From positions 64,372,001 to 64,436,000 of the forward strand of contig NC_134137.1 of NCBI RefSeq assembly GCF_033958435.1: DNA of 64,000 bases, written 5' to 3'. The notes under the pieces are model-generated. The model did not search any database, was not told the origin of the DNA, and worked only from the letters and a program-made list of their open reading frames with translations. Positions 21,431-33,900 of the stretch are shown here, one piece after another (the stretch's first letter is position 1; each line of letters starts with the position of its first letter). The translations under genes were made by a program, and so were the position numbers. The DNA is from Carettochelys insculpta. Taxonomy: Eukaryota > Chordata > Testudines > Carettochelyidae.

Positions 21431-24234
21431 GCAAGTGGAAGTTGTGATTTGAAAGTCTGGTAAAAAAAAAGTTTTCTCTCACATGAAGGATGATGTACAC
21501 TTGGGGAGGGATGCATGCAAATCAACCTATTAGAGTTATTAAACTGGTTCTCACCTACCCCATTTGCCTCCCCCCCCCAAAAAAAAACAACAAAAACAAA
21601 CAAAAAAAAAAACCCCCTCAGAGTTGCAACACCTGAGGAATGGAGGATGTTTGTGAGCCTGAACAAACAATGCTGCTTTCCCTTTTTATTTAGTAATTTA
21701 CACTTTAATGCAGTACTGTATTCTACTTGCTTTGGTTTTTGTTTGTGCTGCTGCCTCATGATGTACTCCAGGTTCCAAAGGAGGTGTGTGGCTAACTGGT
21801 CATTTTGTAACTCCTAGATTCTACTGTCCTGATCTTTTTGTTTGTTTTTGAAAGTCTTTTAGCTTTCGGTCCCTGTCTCTTTGAGTGTGCTGCTTGATTA
21901 GCAAATCGCTAGCAACTTGCTTTCTACAAGGAAGGCAATTAGTTAATATTTAGCAATTTTTTTTTAATCCCCCTTTGATTTCTTCTTTGAAAAGTGCATT
22001 TGCAAGTTAGTAAGTACACTCTTATCTAACAAACAATTCCAGCACATACTGGTTTCTGGTTGAGTGGACAGTGAGATTTGTTGCCAGTTGTTTTTAGTTG
22101 AGATTCATTTCCTGACAATGTCCAAGGAAACAACTCCTGGACAAAGGTCTCCCAAACATGCCACTCTGTTCTGCTTATGGTAATTGGCACTTTGCTCTGG
22201 GTATAAATCTTGCTGTTTTGCAGCTATTCTCAGACTTTCACTATCAACTTATCTGTCTTCAATGACACACATGCCCATTTCTCTGTCACGTGAGGTCTGA
22301 TAACATCTTACCTGGTAACAAGAACCATATGATTAATGTCTTTGTGATTGCTAAACTTTTGCTAAGTTTCTTAATGAAGACACGTCTGGTTCTACAATCC
22401 AATAGTTGATAGCTACTGATTTCAGTGCATATTAGGACATCATTCTTATGTCAGACCTGCTATTAAAAATCTTAACTAAATTCTTCCCTGTGCTGTTGAC
22501 CTCCAACTTTGCAGCAAGTCACTTACAAATGTGAAATTGTAGCATATGGAGCATTTGACTCCTTCTAAAGACCTCTGTGTATTAGTTACCTGTTCGAGAG
22601 TCCAGACAACATGCTGCTGCCACTTTGAATAGTGGATTCATGGTTATTTTGGCCTTGTCTTGGCTTGTGTTGAAAGGAAAACATTCTAAAACTGGCAGTC
22701 AGTCAGTGAGGCACAAACGCAGATTAAGGATTTGTGGGGCACTGGGCTGAAGCAGGTGGGGGCTCCTCTCCACCCTTTCTGCCTGCAGTCCCTTTGTACC
22801 TCTGCCCTGCAGCTTCTACTCTGCCCTGGTAGAAGTGCAGGGTGGGAGGAGCTGGCTGGTCTGAAGGGATGTCCGTTTTTCCAGGTGGCCCCCATTTGGC
22901 AGGGCCTCCAAGCGCAGGCCCTGTTTCCCAGTGTCAGCTCCGCCATGGCTGGGCAGTCTGTAATTTGCTGAAGTGACTGAGCCAGTGGCGTAACCATGCT
23001 TTCAGTCCGCGTCTCCTCTGGATTCAGCAGCAATATGAGTGAGTGGTAAAGCAGTAGCTGCCCTTGCTTGCTTTCCCCACCAGCTGGGGATCTGTGCGGA
23101 CCCAGCAGGTGTATCAGCGAGTGGGGCAGTGCCTCAAGGGGGTAGTTGTTCTTTGAAAGAGAGCACACCAGCATGTTAAGGTTTTTGTAAAAAAAAATAC
23201 CCTGTAGGTATCCATTGCTGCTTTCAAACAAATAAACAAAAACCACCAAATGGAGTCTATCGTACGGTGTGCTTCAGAAATAATTCCTTATCCAGATCTC
23301 AACTTACTGAGTCTGCAAATGGATAGAAACAAGGTCCAAGTAAGTAACTATAAAGATGACCTATGAAAGTATGAAGGATGTTGTGAAGCTCTTTGAGATA
23401 AGAGTTTAATTTTAATACTACACTTTAACTACCCCTTTGTTTAGTAGGAATCTTTCTTGCCTGTTTGTCTAAACTTACAGTGCAATAGTGGCTGTTGCAT
23501 AAATTCTCCCATCAGCATAGGTGGTCCGTCTCCCTAAGAAATGGTAGCTATGTCAGCTGGAGGAGCACACTCATTGACTTAGTGCTGTCTACGCTGGGGG
23601 TTCGGACAGTATAACTGCATTGCTAAGGGATGTGGATTTTTCCATACCCCTGAGCTACGTAGTTATATGGACATAAGTCTGTAGTGTAGACCAAGCCTAA
23701 GGACTCTTGGTGAGTTTGGATGACTTGCTGAAGACTTTCTTCTTGACACAAAGTTCGGGATTGTTCTGCCTTCCATTGTAATCAGTATTCTTCTGCCTTG
23801 CTAAACTTATATATCCATTCTTGCTCTAACGCAGGAAGTAGTATAAGGACTGCAGTAGTGTGTGTGTGTGTTCATGTTTTTTTTTTCCCCCCTTGTTCAG
23901 GGTTTCCTTAAGACTTGTTTTGGACTCGCACATAGTTCAAACAATGGCATGGGAACTCTTGGGAAAACCATCTACAGTTTAAATGTTTGATAATTGTGTG
24001 TGCTTGGCTAGGAATGGCTTACTTAATGTTAATGATTACGTATGAGCTTATCAGCAATAGAAAGATTTCCTGGTTGCAGGAAATGAGATTCTTAACATTG
24101 GACTGGAGGTGGTGCGTGCGTGGATGAGGGGTGGGGGCATTTGGATTTCTTTTTTTATCACAGCTGTTATCTTTAAATACAGTAGTAAACTTTTTTGATG
24201 ACTAACCTCTTGATTCCTTACTTTTTCTAAACAG
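21431..24234. other. Non-coding DNA upstream of the first visible RUBCNL exon
   Basis: No supported exon. A homopurine-rich and A-run patch lies at 21570-21615. A GC-rich patch at 22735-22960 resembles other degenerate GC-rich repeats here. A MITE-like unit at about 23480-23700 ends with GTAGTGTAGACCAAGCC. The missing 5' exon of RUBCNL should lie here or farther upstream, but I could not pick it out. Confidence 0.5.
23480..23700. repeat. MITE-like fragment
   Basis: It contains a pair of inverted blocks around GGATTTTTCCATACCCCTGAG and AGTTATATGGACATAAG and ends in GTAGTGTAGACCAAGCC. This is the style of palindromic DNA-transposon derivatives. The left terminal repeat is degraded and no target duplication is clear. 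Confidence 0.5.
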
Positions 24235-24909
24235 ATGAATACTCAAGGCCAGCGGTGGTTGGGCGTGCACGAAGTTTGAGCTCATTCTTGTGCAGTGCTG
24301 CTGCTATTGAAGAAATTCTAAATGCATCTGGCGTTAAACCATCTTCACTACCAGAGAGAACAGTGTTGCAGACAACTGAAGATCCAGACAGTGATATGGA
24401 ACGCTGGGAGGAGAATAGCAATGGTGATTCTAATAATTACAGTGGCATTGATTATACACATCGTAATATTGGTTCTACGCAAATGGACATTAGATTTATG
24501 AGACATAAAGCATCTTGGGATAATACCCAGTGTAATTCTAAATCTTTGACAGATTCATTATCTTGCCCATCTTATTCTGGCAGAAGCCCCCTCGCTTCCG
24601 CTTTAAATAGCTTATCTTGTTCGGAAATGGCTCCTCGGAAATGTGATTGCTTTACCCAAGTGACATTAACTGGAGGTACTGTCACGTCATTGGCAAACTC
24701 TATTGTGTGTTCAGGAAAAGAACTTACAAACTCTTCACGTTCTCCAGACCAGCCTTTGACTCATAAAGGAATCGCTCCAGATTTGACTGCTAATGAGCAG
24801 ACACCACCAGTTAGAAATTGCAAGACTTCGGCACCCACACCACTCGGCGTTGAGGACGGTAATAGTGCTTTTCACCCGTGTTCTCAGTCAGCACCCTCTG
24901 ATCAGCAGG
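24235..24909 (+). CDS. RUBCNL: RUBCNL first visible exon (disordered N-terminal region)
   Basis: The acceptor is TTTTTCTAAACAG before 24235; the donor is CAGCAGG|GTAACT. The exon enters and leaves in phase 1, so an earlier exon must supply at least one base. It encodes [16 protein letters not shown], a Ser-rich segment with [14 protein letters not shown], then [12 protein letters not shown] and [13 protein letters not shown] long Ser/Thr-rich, probably unstructured stretch follows. Human Pacer as I recall it begins near the part equivalent to [18 protein letters not shown], so the preceding ~45 residues look like an N-terminal extension. The ATG at the exon start is out of frame. Confidence 0.88.
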
Positions 24910-27900
24910 GTAACTCATTTGATCACTTCTAAACCTTTTCCAGTTTGACTTTTGTAGTATCAGCGGATAGACGCGAATGAAATTGGTCTCCCTATGGTGA
25001 TATAACTGCCCACACAAACACTGCCACTTGGGTCTTGTCTGCACTTGTAATGCGACAGTGTAAACATTACCTATTCTGGTAGGCTGTGTCTACACGGAGC
25101 TCTGGGCGGCGCTGCTGCTGGCAGAGCTATGCAAAGTGAGCTGCTTGGGATTGCAAACGGCTGCTTATTTGCATACTCCCAAAGCTCATTACCATAGCCA
25201 CACGAGAGCTCGGTGCCAGCAGAAGGGGGTGCTGGCACCACAGAGGATGCGTGGTCGTGCCTCTGCCAGCTAAACCCCCCTCTGTCGCCAGTCCCTTATG
25301 CCCATTAAATTCTTTATTTCAGTAAAACCTGAAAGTAGATTCCTTAGAGAGAACTGTGGTTTGATTTTAAACTAGCTTTCCTGCAAGACCCTTTGATTTA
25401 TGTAATAGAGAGAGAGAGAGAAATTCTGCCTTCACTTGTAACCTGCACTCTCCCACTGACTTTGATGGGGCTGGATGGAGTTTAAGAGGGCAGAATTTGG
25501 TCAGATCAGTTATTTCTATCTGACATATGAAAAACCTCCACCTGTACTGGGGTCTTGCCTGATAAGAAAGTTGTCTTTTTAGTAATTCAAGTGTGAGAGT
25601 TTCTGGCACTTGAGGCGTTCACTGGAAGGCCTACTTATCAGATAAGGGCAACCATCAAGTATGTTAATAAATTAGTTGCATCATAACATCGAAGCTAAAA
25701 CTAACAATTTTTCAGCTACTGTTTTGAGAACCAGTGACTATTGCCAAGAGATTGATGGTGCTTTAACCAAGAGGCTAAGTGTACTTTGACATGCGCTGCT
25801 GTAGCAACAACTTAACAGTACTATTCCAGAGGCTTATAGCCAAATAAAAATGCTGAAAATATTGAGAATTGTCCAGTGATAATTAGCTGGAGGGGGTGAC
25901 TTGCATAAGCTGTTCTAGTTTTTTTGGGGGGGAGTGTCTCTCTCTGTTCATTGTAACCTGTAGTTTTAAACAGAATTTCTGTAGTGGAGGTCCGTGTTCC
26001 CTGTAAGATGAGTACTTGGGTGGTTGCACAGGAGAGATTCTTTTGTGGCCAAGCTGATTATCAGAGCATCCACAGCCACCTACAGTGGGCAGCATGTGTT
26101 GCTCTTGGTTGTGCACCATGGCATGTGTGGATGTGCACCTAAAATTTATTCTGCCCATGGATGGAAAGAATTAGAGGGAACACTGGCAGAGATGGTCTAG
26201 TTTGAAAAAGACAGACTGATTGCCTGTTGCCTGGATGCTGGAAATGATTCCATGTTGTGCCATACCCAGTGTGAGCAAGGTGCTGTGAGTCCTTAAGACA
26301 GACCCTGCCCGAAGGTGTTTTTAACCGAAACAAGTCAGTACATGCATGACAGGGAAGAGAGAAACTTGTACTGTGCTCCTGTGAGTCTGATCTTCCAGCC
26401 AATGGCTAACAGTTCTGAACAGAATTAACTTGCCATGTGCTTACTGTAGTACCGTGGAGTACCCTTGCTTTGCACAGGTGGCTTTAACTGTTCAGGCCCA
26501 TATTCTTCTCTTTGTGTTTCACTGTGATAGTGATTTATGCAAATAGTAGTGTGCTCAGTGAACAGCTTTGGGTTTTGTTTAGAATTCTGAGGCAGGCTTA
26601 TAATGAAATTGTTTTGGAGGGTATTTACCTTTCATTTCCCCTAAACTTGATATGCTTTCTCCAGGTTGCCTGGGTAATTTAAGTACTGTTTGTATTCTCA
26701 AAAGAAAAAGGCCTCTCAAACTGTCTCTAACTTTGGTAATTCCTACAGCTGGCATCCTCATTGACAGGTGGAAAACAAGGGCAAGTTTTTCTCTTGGAAA
26801 GCATTTAACACATGGGTACTGCAAAGAAACAAATAATAGTTATGGTTATTTTTGCATCTACAGGTGCTACTTCAGCTTTAAGCATAGGAACTGCTTCCTT
26901 GAACCGTTCCTTGAAGGATATCTTCATGCTTCCTGTAGATGTGGAAAAGGTGAGACCATTGCAATTATGTTTGTTGCACGAATATACTAGGGCAGAATAA
27001 TCCATTATGAATAATTACACTTCCTTGTTTGCTGGAACCAATTCCATCTTTTCAGTGTTAGAGGAATGTGCTTTAATGATGCCAAAATTAGTTTTTTACA
27101 ACTTGCTATTCTTCTTTTTTTATTTTAAAAAGTCCTTTTGTTCTGTTTTAGGATGAGCTATTTGTAGAAATTAAAATTTAGCCCGAGCTTGTCAATATTT
27201 TTCCTCTATACTTTCACTCACTCCAGAAAATGTAATACTTTAAAGATACTCCCTTTTCATTCCATAAGTTTACAAACAATGTTTTCCTGTTTCCTCAGCC
27301 TCCAATGTATCTTTTATTTCATGCTGTTCTATGAAAGTATAGCACAGGATTTGTATTGTGATTGCATCCTGTGAAAGGAGTGAATAACATTTTCTTATTC
27401 GCTTTCTCCATACCAGTCAAGATTTTGTAGACCTCTATCATATCCCCTCTTTTGTTCTCTCTTTTCCAAGTTGAAAAATTACCAGTTTTTCAATCTCTCC
27501 TCTTAAAGAAGCTGTGCTAGTCCCCAAAACGCCTTTGTTACCCTTCTCATTACATTTTCCAATCCAATATATATTTTTAGATGGGGTGACCAGAACTGCA
27601 TACAGTATTCAAGGTGTTAGATGTACCCTGGATTTATATAAAGGTGTTTTGACATATGGTCTTATTATCTACCCTTTTTCTGATGGTTCCTAACACAGCT
27701 TTTTTTGGCTGTTGCTGCATTTTGAGAAAATACTTTCAGAGAACTATTCACAATGACTCAAAGATCTCTTTCCTGAGTTGTCTAAATTAGGTTATACCCC
27801 ATAATTTAGTCATCCTGCCTGTCAATGGCTAAGCTGGGAGTAGAACCCACATCTTTTGAATTCTATTCCCGTGCTCTCTCCAGTAGGCGGTACTGCCCCC

Positions 27901-30900
27901 TTACACAAATGATCATGTGCCTGTCATCTTAGAGGAAAGATCAAAAGAGCTTGATCATGATGAGTGGGAGAGGGGAGAATGTAACATATTAAAGGGTTCA
28001 GATACTAGGGATGGTATAATTGATTAACTAGAAGTAATGGGATAAAGTTGAGAGAGTGGAATTAGTATGAATGTCAGAAGAAAACTTCCTGACTCTGTTA
28101 CCAACAGACAGTGGAATAGTGTCTCATGGAAAATGGTGGAAGCTTGGAACAACGACTAATCTTCACACCGAGGTTTACAATCCTGCCCTGGGAGGGAAAC
28201 ATGGAAATGTACATATGTACATGGAAATATACATATGTATCTCACATAACTGGAAGGTATAGAACACCTTTGCTCAGGGATCTTTTTTCTTTTTTTTGCT
28301 AACCTGCCCTAAAACCTTGAAAGGTCCCTTCAAGGGCTGAATTCACAATCCTGGGTTTACAAAAGGAGCAATACTCTAACCACTGAACTATCCCTTCCAT
28401 TGCCCTAATAGTTCTTCTCCTTCTATCACCTTGGGCTGTTTACTAAAGAGAAGGAGCTCAGTGTGTAAAAGGAAGATGGAGAAAAAGGGGTGAAAACCAA
28501 GTTCATGTGAATACAGATAGTTTGCTTATGTAAGTTCCTTAATATGCAAATACCCCCTTGGCACCACAGGTGGAAAAAGAGGTGGAAGAAGCTACTTTCA
28601 CTTCTGGATACTCGAGTACAATCTTGGTGTGATGTGTGCATGTGTACTTTTTCTCAAGTCGTTTTTCAGAGGGACATCACTAAAATGTACTTAAGTACAC
28701 CCCCTCCCAAAGGGGTGGGGGGCATGATAGTTGCACTTTTACTCAAGTAACTTCTTTGGTATGTTTCCATCTGAAAAAACAGTATTCTCAGGGCTGCGAA
28801 GTCATCTAGTATTAAACCCTACTCAGCGTCCATCAAACTTTTTCTGAACCACCTTGGTATCAGTATTTCCCCTCCAAGATAAAATGTCTGTTTAATTCTT
28901 TTCCCTTTGTTAATGGTGTGTCCCAAACCTTGGTGAATGGTTTCTGAGGTAAACTGTTAACCAAAATACTGATGATAATCTGTTAATTGAACAACAGCTA
29001 AAGACACAGTTTCTTAAAGCAGTATTTCTTAAACTTTTTGAGACCACAGAACACCAAATAATACAAATTTTTATAAGGAACACCTATGAAATTTTCTTTT
29101 AAAAATATTGCTGTTGGACAAAGAAAAAAGCAACATGTACAGCAAAACCAAAATGCAGTAACTTAATCAGATATCATAGTAACATTGTGTCTGGTTTGGC
29201 AACAGAAAATATATACTTTGAATTATTTTTCCAAACATTTGTGGCACACCTGTGAGTTGCTCACCAAACGCCAGTGTTCCACAGAACATCGTTGAAGAAA
29301 CACTGTCTTAAAGCACTCGTGACCTTTTTGAAATGTTGTTGTATGAGGGCCGGTAGTGTTGGGGAAATACCATTTTATTGGATTTAGTAGAAATAAAATC
29401 TGTTGTTCATCTCTTTGCCCTAAAGGCTGTGTCTGCACTAGCCCCAAACTTTGAAATGGCCACACAAATGGCCATTTCGAAGTTTACTAATGAAGCGCTG
29501 AAATGCATATTCAGTGCTTCATTAGCATGCGGGCGGCCACAGCGCTTCGAAATTGACGCGGCTCGCCACCACGCGGCTCATCCCAAAGGGGCTCCTTTTT
29601 GAAAGGACCCCGCCTACTTCCAAGTCCCCTTAGTCCCATGAGCAGATGGGAATAAGGGGACTTCGAAGTAGGCGGCGTCCTGTCAGGACGAGCCGCATGG
29701 AGGCGAGCCACGTCCATTTCGAAGCGCCGCGGCCGCCCGCATGCTAATGAAGCGCTGAATATGCATTTCAGCGCTTCATTAGTAAACTTCGAAATGGCCA
29801 TTTACGTGGCCATTTCGAAGTTTGGGGCTAGTGTAGACGCAGCCAAAGAGAGTTAAAAAGTTGAAGAAATGTCTACTGTGGTTTTTAATTGTTTTTATCT
29901 GATAGTTTAATAGTGCTTATTACTATAGCTTCCTGTTACACTGCTCTGAAGAATGTTGTAACAACACCGGTGCCAGTTTTAGAACACCAACTCAATTTTT
30001 TTAGAGGACTATTTGATATTTGCACTCAAAGTTGCAACACTAGATCCTGAGGGTATTTTTAAGCCCCAGGATTTTCTGAGAGTCCTTAAGGGCTTGTCTA
30101 CACTTGCCCCCAGCTTTGGAAGGGGGCATGTTAATCAGGGTGACCGGAGATTACTGATGAAGAGCTGCGCTGAATACACAGCACTTCATTAGGCTAATTC
30201 TCCTCTGTGGGAACTTCGACGCATCAGCTGAGTGCCAGCGTGCCAGGTAGCCATGGGCACTTCAAAGTTTGATGCTTTGAAGTTGCCGCAGGGGAGAATT
30301 AGCCTAATGAAGTGTTGCGTATTTACTGCAGCACTTCATCAGTAATCTCCCATCGCCCTGATTAACATGCCCCCTTCGAAGTTGGGGGCAAGTGTAGACC
30401 CAGCCTAAGTCAGTGAGATAGACAAATGCTTTTGCACTTCTGTTAGCCTCAGATGAGGGATGATAAATATTATTACAACTTGCCAGTCATTGTCACTTGG
30501 TAGTCATGTCAATGTGTGTGTAAATTTTTTGTACCTCACACCTTTTAATTAAATTCTATGAAGTATGCTACATGATTTAACATGTGCTTACTAAAATTTA
30601 TGTTGTAATCTTGGGACTACACCCTTAAAAATGGGTACTCATACACACTGCAATAAGACTTTTCAATTAATCCTTTGAAGTTTCTTTTTTATTTAAAAGA
30701 AAATAAATGTAACATGTACCCTTTAAAATATTAAAACAGAAATAAATTGAGTTTCTTGGATACTGTCCCTCTTTCCCGCGTTATTTTAATTTCCTGCAGT
30801 TTCTTAAGCACATCTGGCCTTTCATTTAAGTATGTATTTCTTGGCTTGTAAATGTTGGGAGGAGATGCTGATGCTAATTTCTAACTGAGCAAGTAAACTA

Positions 30901-33900
30901 ATAATAAACATTCTTCCCGTCTGTATCCAGGAGAATGCACACTTCTTTGTTGCCGATATGATCATAGCTTCTCTAGAGAAAATGAAATGCAGTATCCTAA
31001 GTCAACAGGAAGAGCCCTGGCATGAAGTAGAGAGCAGTGGATCACTAGGCAGCTATCGGACTGATTCAGAAATATCCGATTACACCAGGGTGAAGACCCT
31101 GTCTGCTTCTTCTGCTTCGTCAGACAGCGGCTGTGAAGGCAAGTTCTTTAATTTTAACTCATAGTGCAATGCTTCTCACTTGCCTTTGTCTCATTACCTT
31201 ATGGAAAGAGCTGGGCTGGGTATCTGTCACAAGAGAATTCCCAGTCCACCACCACCTCAAAGCAAGCTGTCAAAAATAACAGTTGCTTCTGTTGTGAGAG
31301 AGATCCTTGATAAATGTCATTCTGTAAATGATTCCCAGCCCTGACAATTGTTCTTTAACATTTATGTCCATGTATCTTTTATGGTTTGTCTCTCTCTGAT
31401 TGGAGAGTGCACCCAGATGTAGGTAGTTGGTTGTGCTGAGCTGTTATTCACTAGAAATTGTAGTTCATGTTCGTTGTTAGCAAAAATGTCAAGTTTATGG
31501 TTTAAAAAAAAAAACACCTTCAAATGCAGTGTTTGCAATGTGTGGTTTCTTCATCTTCCCTTTTTGATATTAAGAAATATCGAATCTGACTCTTCATTTG
31601 CTTTATAAATTACTTTGCTAGTTCACAGATCAGTCACTAGGCATTTGGGTAGGATGAAGTCTGAAGCAGTATCTGAGCACATTACCCTGACTCATAGTAC
31701 TGCTTATGCTATGGTAACACTGTACAGTACATGAATTTGTAAAATGGGCATGTCCCAAAAGGAATTTTAATCTGTTGTGCAACATGAATCTAAATGATGT
31801 CACTTCTTGGTCAGCAGGAGGCGGGTGGTGGTGGGGGAGTCAATGAAGCAGAGTTGTATGGGATGCGAGAAGCACATTACAATTAAATATTTATAATTGC
31901 AGGAGCCTAATACAAGTTCCAACCAGCTCAGACTCCACTGTGTCAGTCACTTCACAAATATAAAAGAAATGACATTCCCTACCCCAAAGACACTGCAGCC
32001 TAAAAGCTCATTCTACTTTTAGCGTGTGGCTTGTGCTTGATGGAGAGGGAGAAGATGTGACTGAATGTTTGCAGTAGTGCACAGATCTAAATATGTGTAT
32101 TCCCCCCAGGAAACTCCTTGTTAATGGGTCACTTACTTTGTTAAAGGTTGTGCTGTGCTGCAGATTGGGTCATCAGTAAAGCCTCCGGTACATCATGAGG
32201 CCAATAGATTTCACTCCGAGAGTGACTCAGATGATGAATTTGTAATTATCGGTAAGACTTTCAGACTGTGGGGCTGCAATTTGCAATGAGTTTGGGCAGA
32301 TTTACTATTCCAGATCTGCATGTATAGTGTGTATTTTATAATGCAGACACACAGGCTTATGATAAAATTTCTTTCTCGTACTAACCATGCACTAATAATG
32401 GTGAGAGCTGAGAGCTTTGCATAAGTGCTAAAACTTGGTGGTATATAATGATACAGGAGTTCATCTCTACGGCAAGAATACTTTCCGCTCGTTGACATGT
32501 GTTAATGTGCATATGCCATACATATGGTAGTGTTCAAAGTGCACAACCCATGGTCACTGAGACATCGAAATTCAGTTCCCTACTTTGGCACAGGTTTCAC
32601 CTGTGACCTTGGGCAAGTAATTTAGCATCCTTTTGCTTTTGTTCCCCATCTGTAAAATAGGCTAATAGCACTTCCTTACCTGACAGCTCACTTGTGAAGA
32701 TTAATATATTAAAGGTTGTCAGGTGTTCAGATACGGTGGTAATGGGCACCATATAAGAACATAAAGTGGACCAAAAACAGTAGGGGGAGTGGAGGTTGTT
32801 TAGTTGAGGTAACATTTCTCCTCCTTTTCTGCAGAATTTGAGGACTTGGAAAATATTGCAGCATCTCCCGATGAAAGGTAATTATGTGTTGGTATTTCTT
32901 GTCACTAAGTAAATACCCAGGGGGCCAATATGCTTCCCTGCCAGATGCGTGATCAACATTACAGTTGCTCTTGCTCTCCGGGCTGGTAAGGTTGTGGTAC
33001 AAGCACCCTGTGCCTCTCCTAAAGAGAGGCAGGAAGGGAACATTGTTTGCTAGCAAGTCTGGCTACATTTGGAGATGGTTTTGAGCTCAGAATGGAGTCT
33101 TTAATTCCCACCAGCGAGCTGATGATTGTGGCACAAGGTCCTGGAGGTTATAGGTGTGTCAAAGTGGTGGGTAGTGTTGGAGAAGCAGTAGGAAGAGAGG
33201 ACAAGGAATCTTTCAGGGATGTGAAGGATACAAATCTACTTAGGAAATGCTGCTGTTTGACTTACTTCGTTTTCAGATTATCTTCTAATCCAGGCTGCAA
33301 TTCTGCTGAAGTAACAGCACAGAAGCTTTACCGAGCTTTCAGGAAATGCTGGCTACAGACAGAAGCTGATGCTCAGCTGTCGTGCTGCCTGAACACCACA
33401 AAGCAGAAAGTAAGTCTCTGAAAGCAAACAGTGGGCTTATCATTCAGAGCACTGGGTGCAGCTGCCGAGCTGGCACGGGAAGGAGGTGGATACTGGGAAT
33501 GATCTAAATGTGTGTTCAAGGCTTGGTTATTTTTAAGCAATTCTGGGGGAGGAAAAGGTTGGTTCGAAAGCGCTAAGGCGTTTAGTGCAAGGCAGGACAG
33601 CCATATCAATGGGATCTCTGTGAATCCAGGAAGTCTTGTGAGAGATGCTGCTAAACCCGACTGTGGGTATGAAAACTATGATTGTAGTAGAGATGGAAAA
33701 TCGTGGAGTTTAACTGGTTACTTGATTAATGGGCTGGACTATTGCACAGAAGGGCTGCTCTGTCCCGGCTGGAGTGCCCCTACCCATGGCATGCTGGGGA
33801 TAGGGCTGCTGCAACCTGGCTGGCACATTCCTGTGTGTGGCACCGCTGCTGGTGGGGAGTGCTGTAGTGTGGCTGGAGCAGTCCCTGTGTGTGGTGGCCC

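Noticed and set aside
22686..23249. 187-codon minus-strand frame upstream of RUBCNL
   Set aside because: Opposite strand, composition-driven, no family signature; not the missing 5' exon.
24235..24237. ATG at the exon start as the RUBCNL initiation codon
   Set aside because: It is out of frame with the RUBCNL reading and gives a short peptide.
24910..24932. RUBCNL ending at the TAA at 24930
   Set aside because: A strong donor (CAGG|GTAACT) precedes it, and twelve in-frame downstream exons continue the protein.
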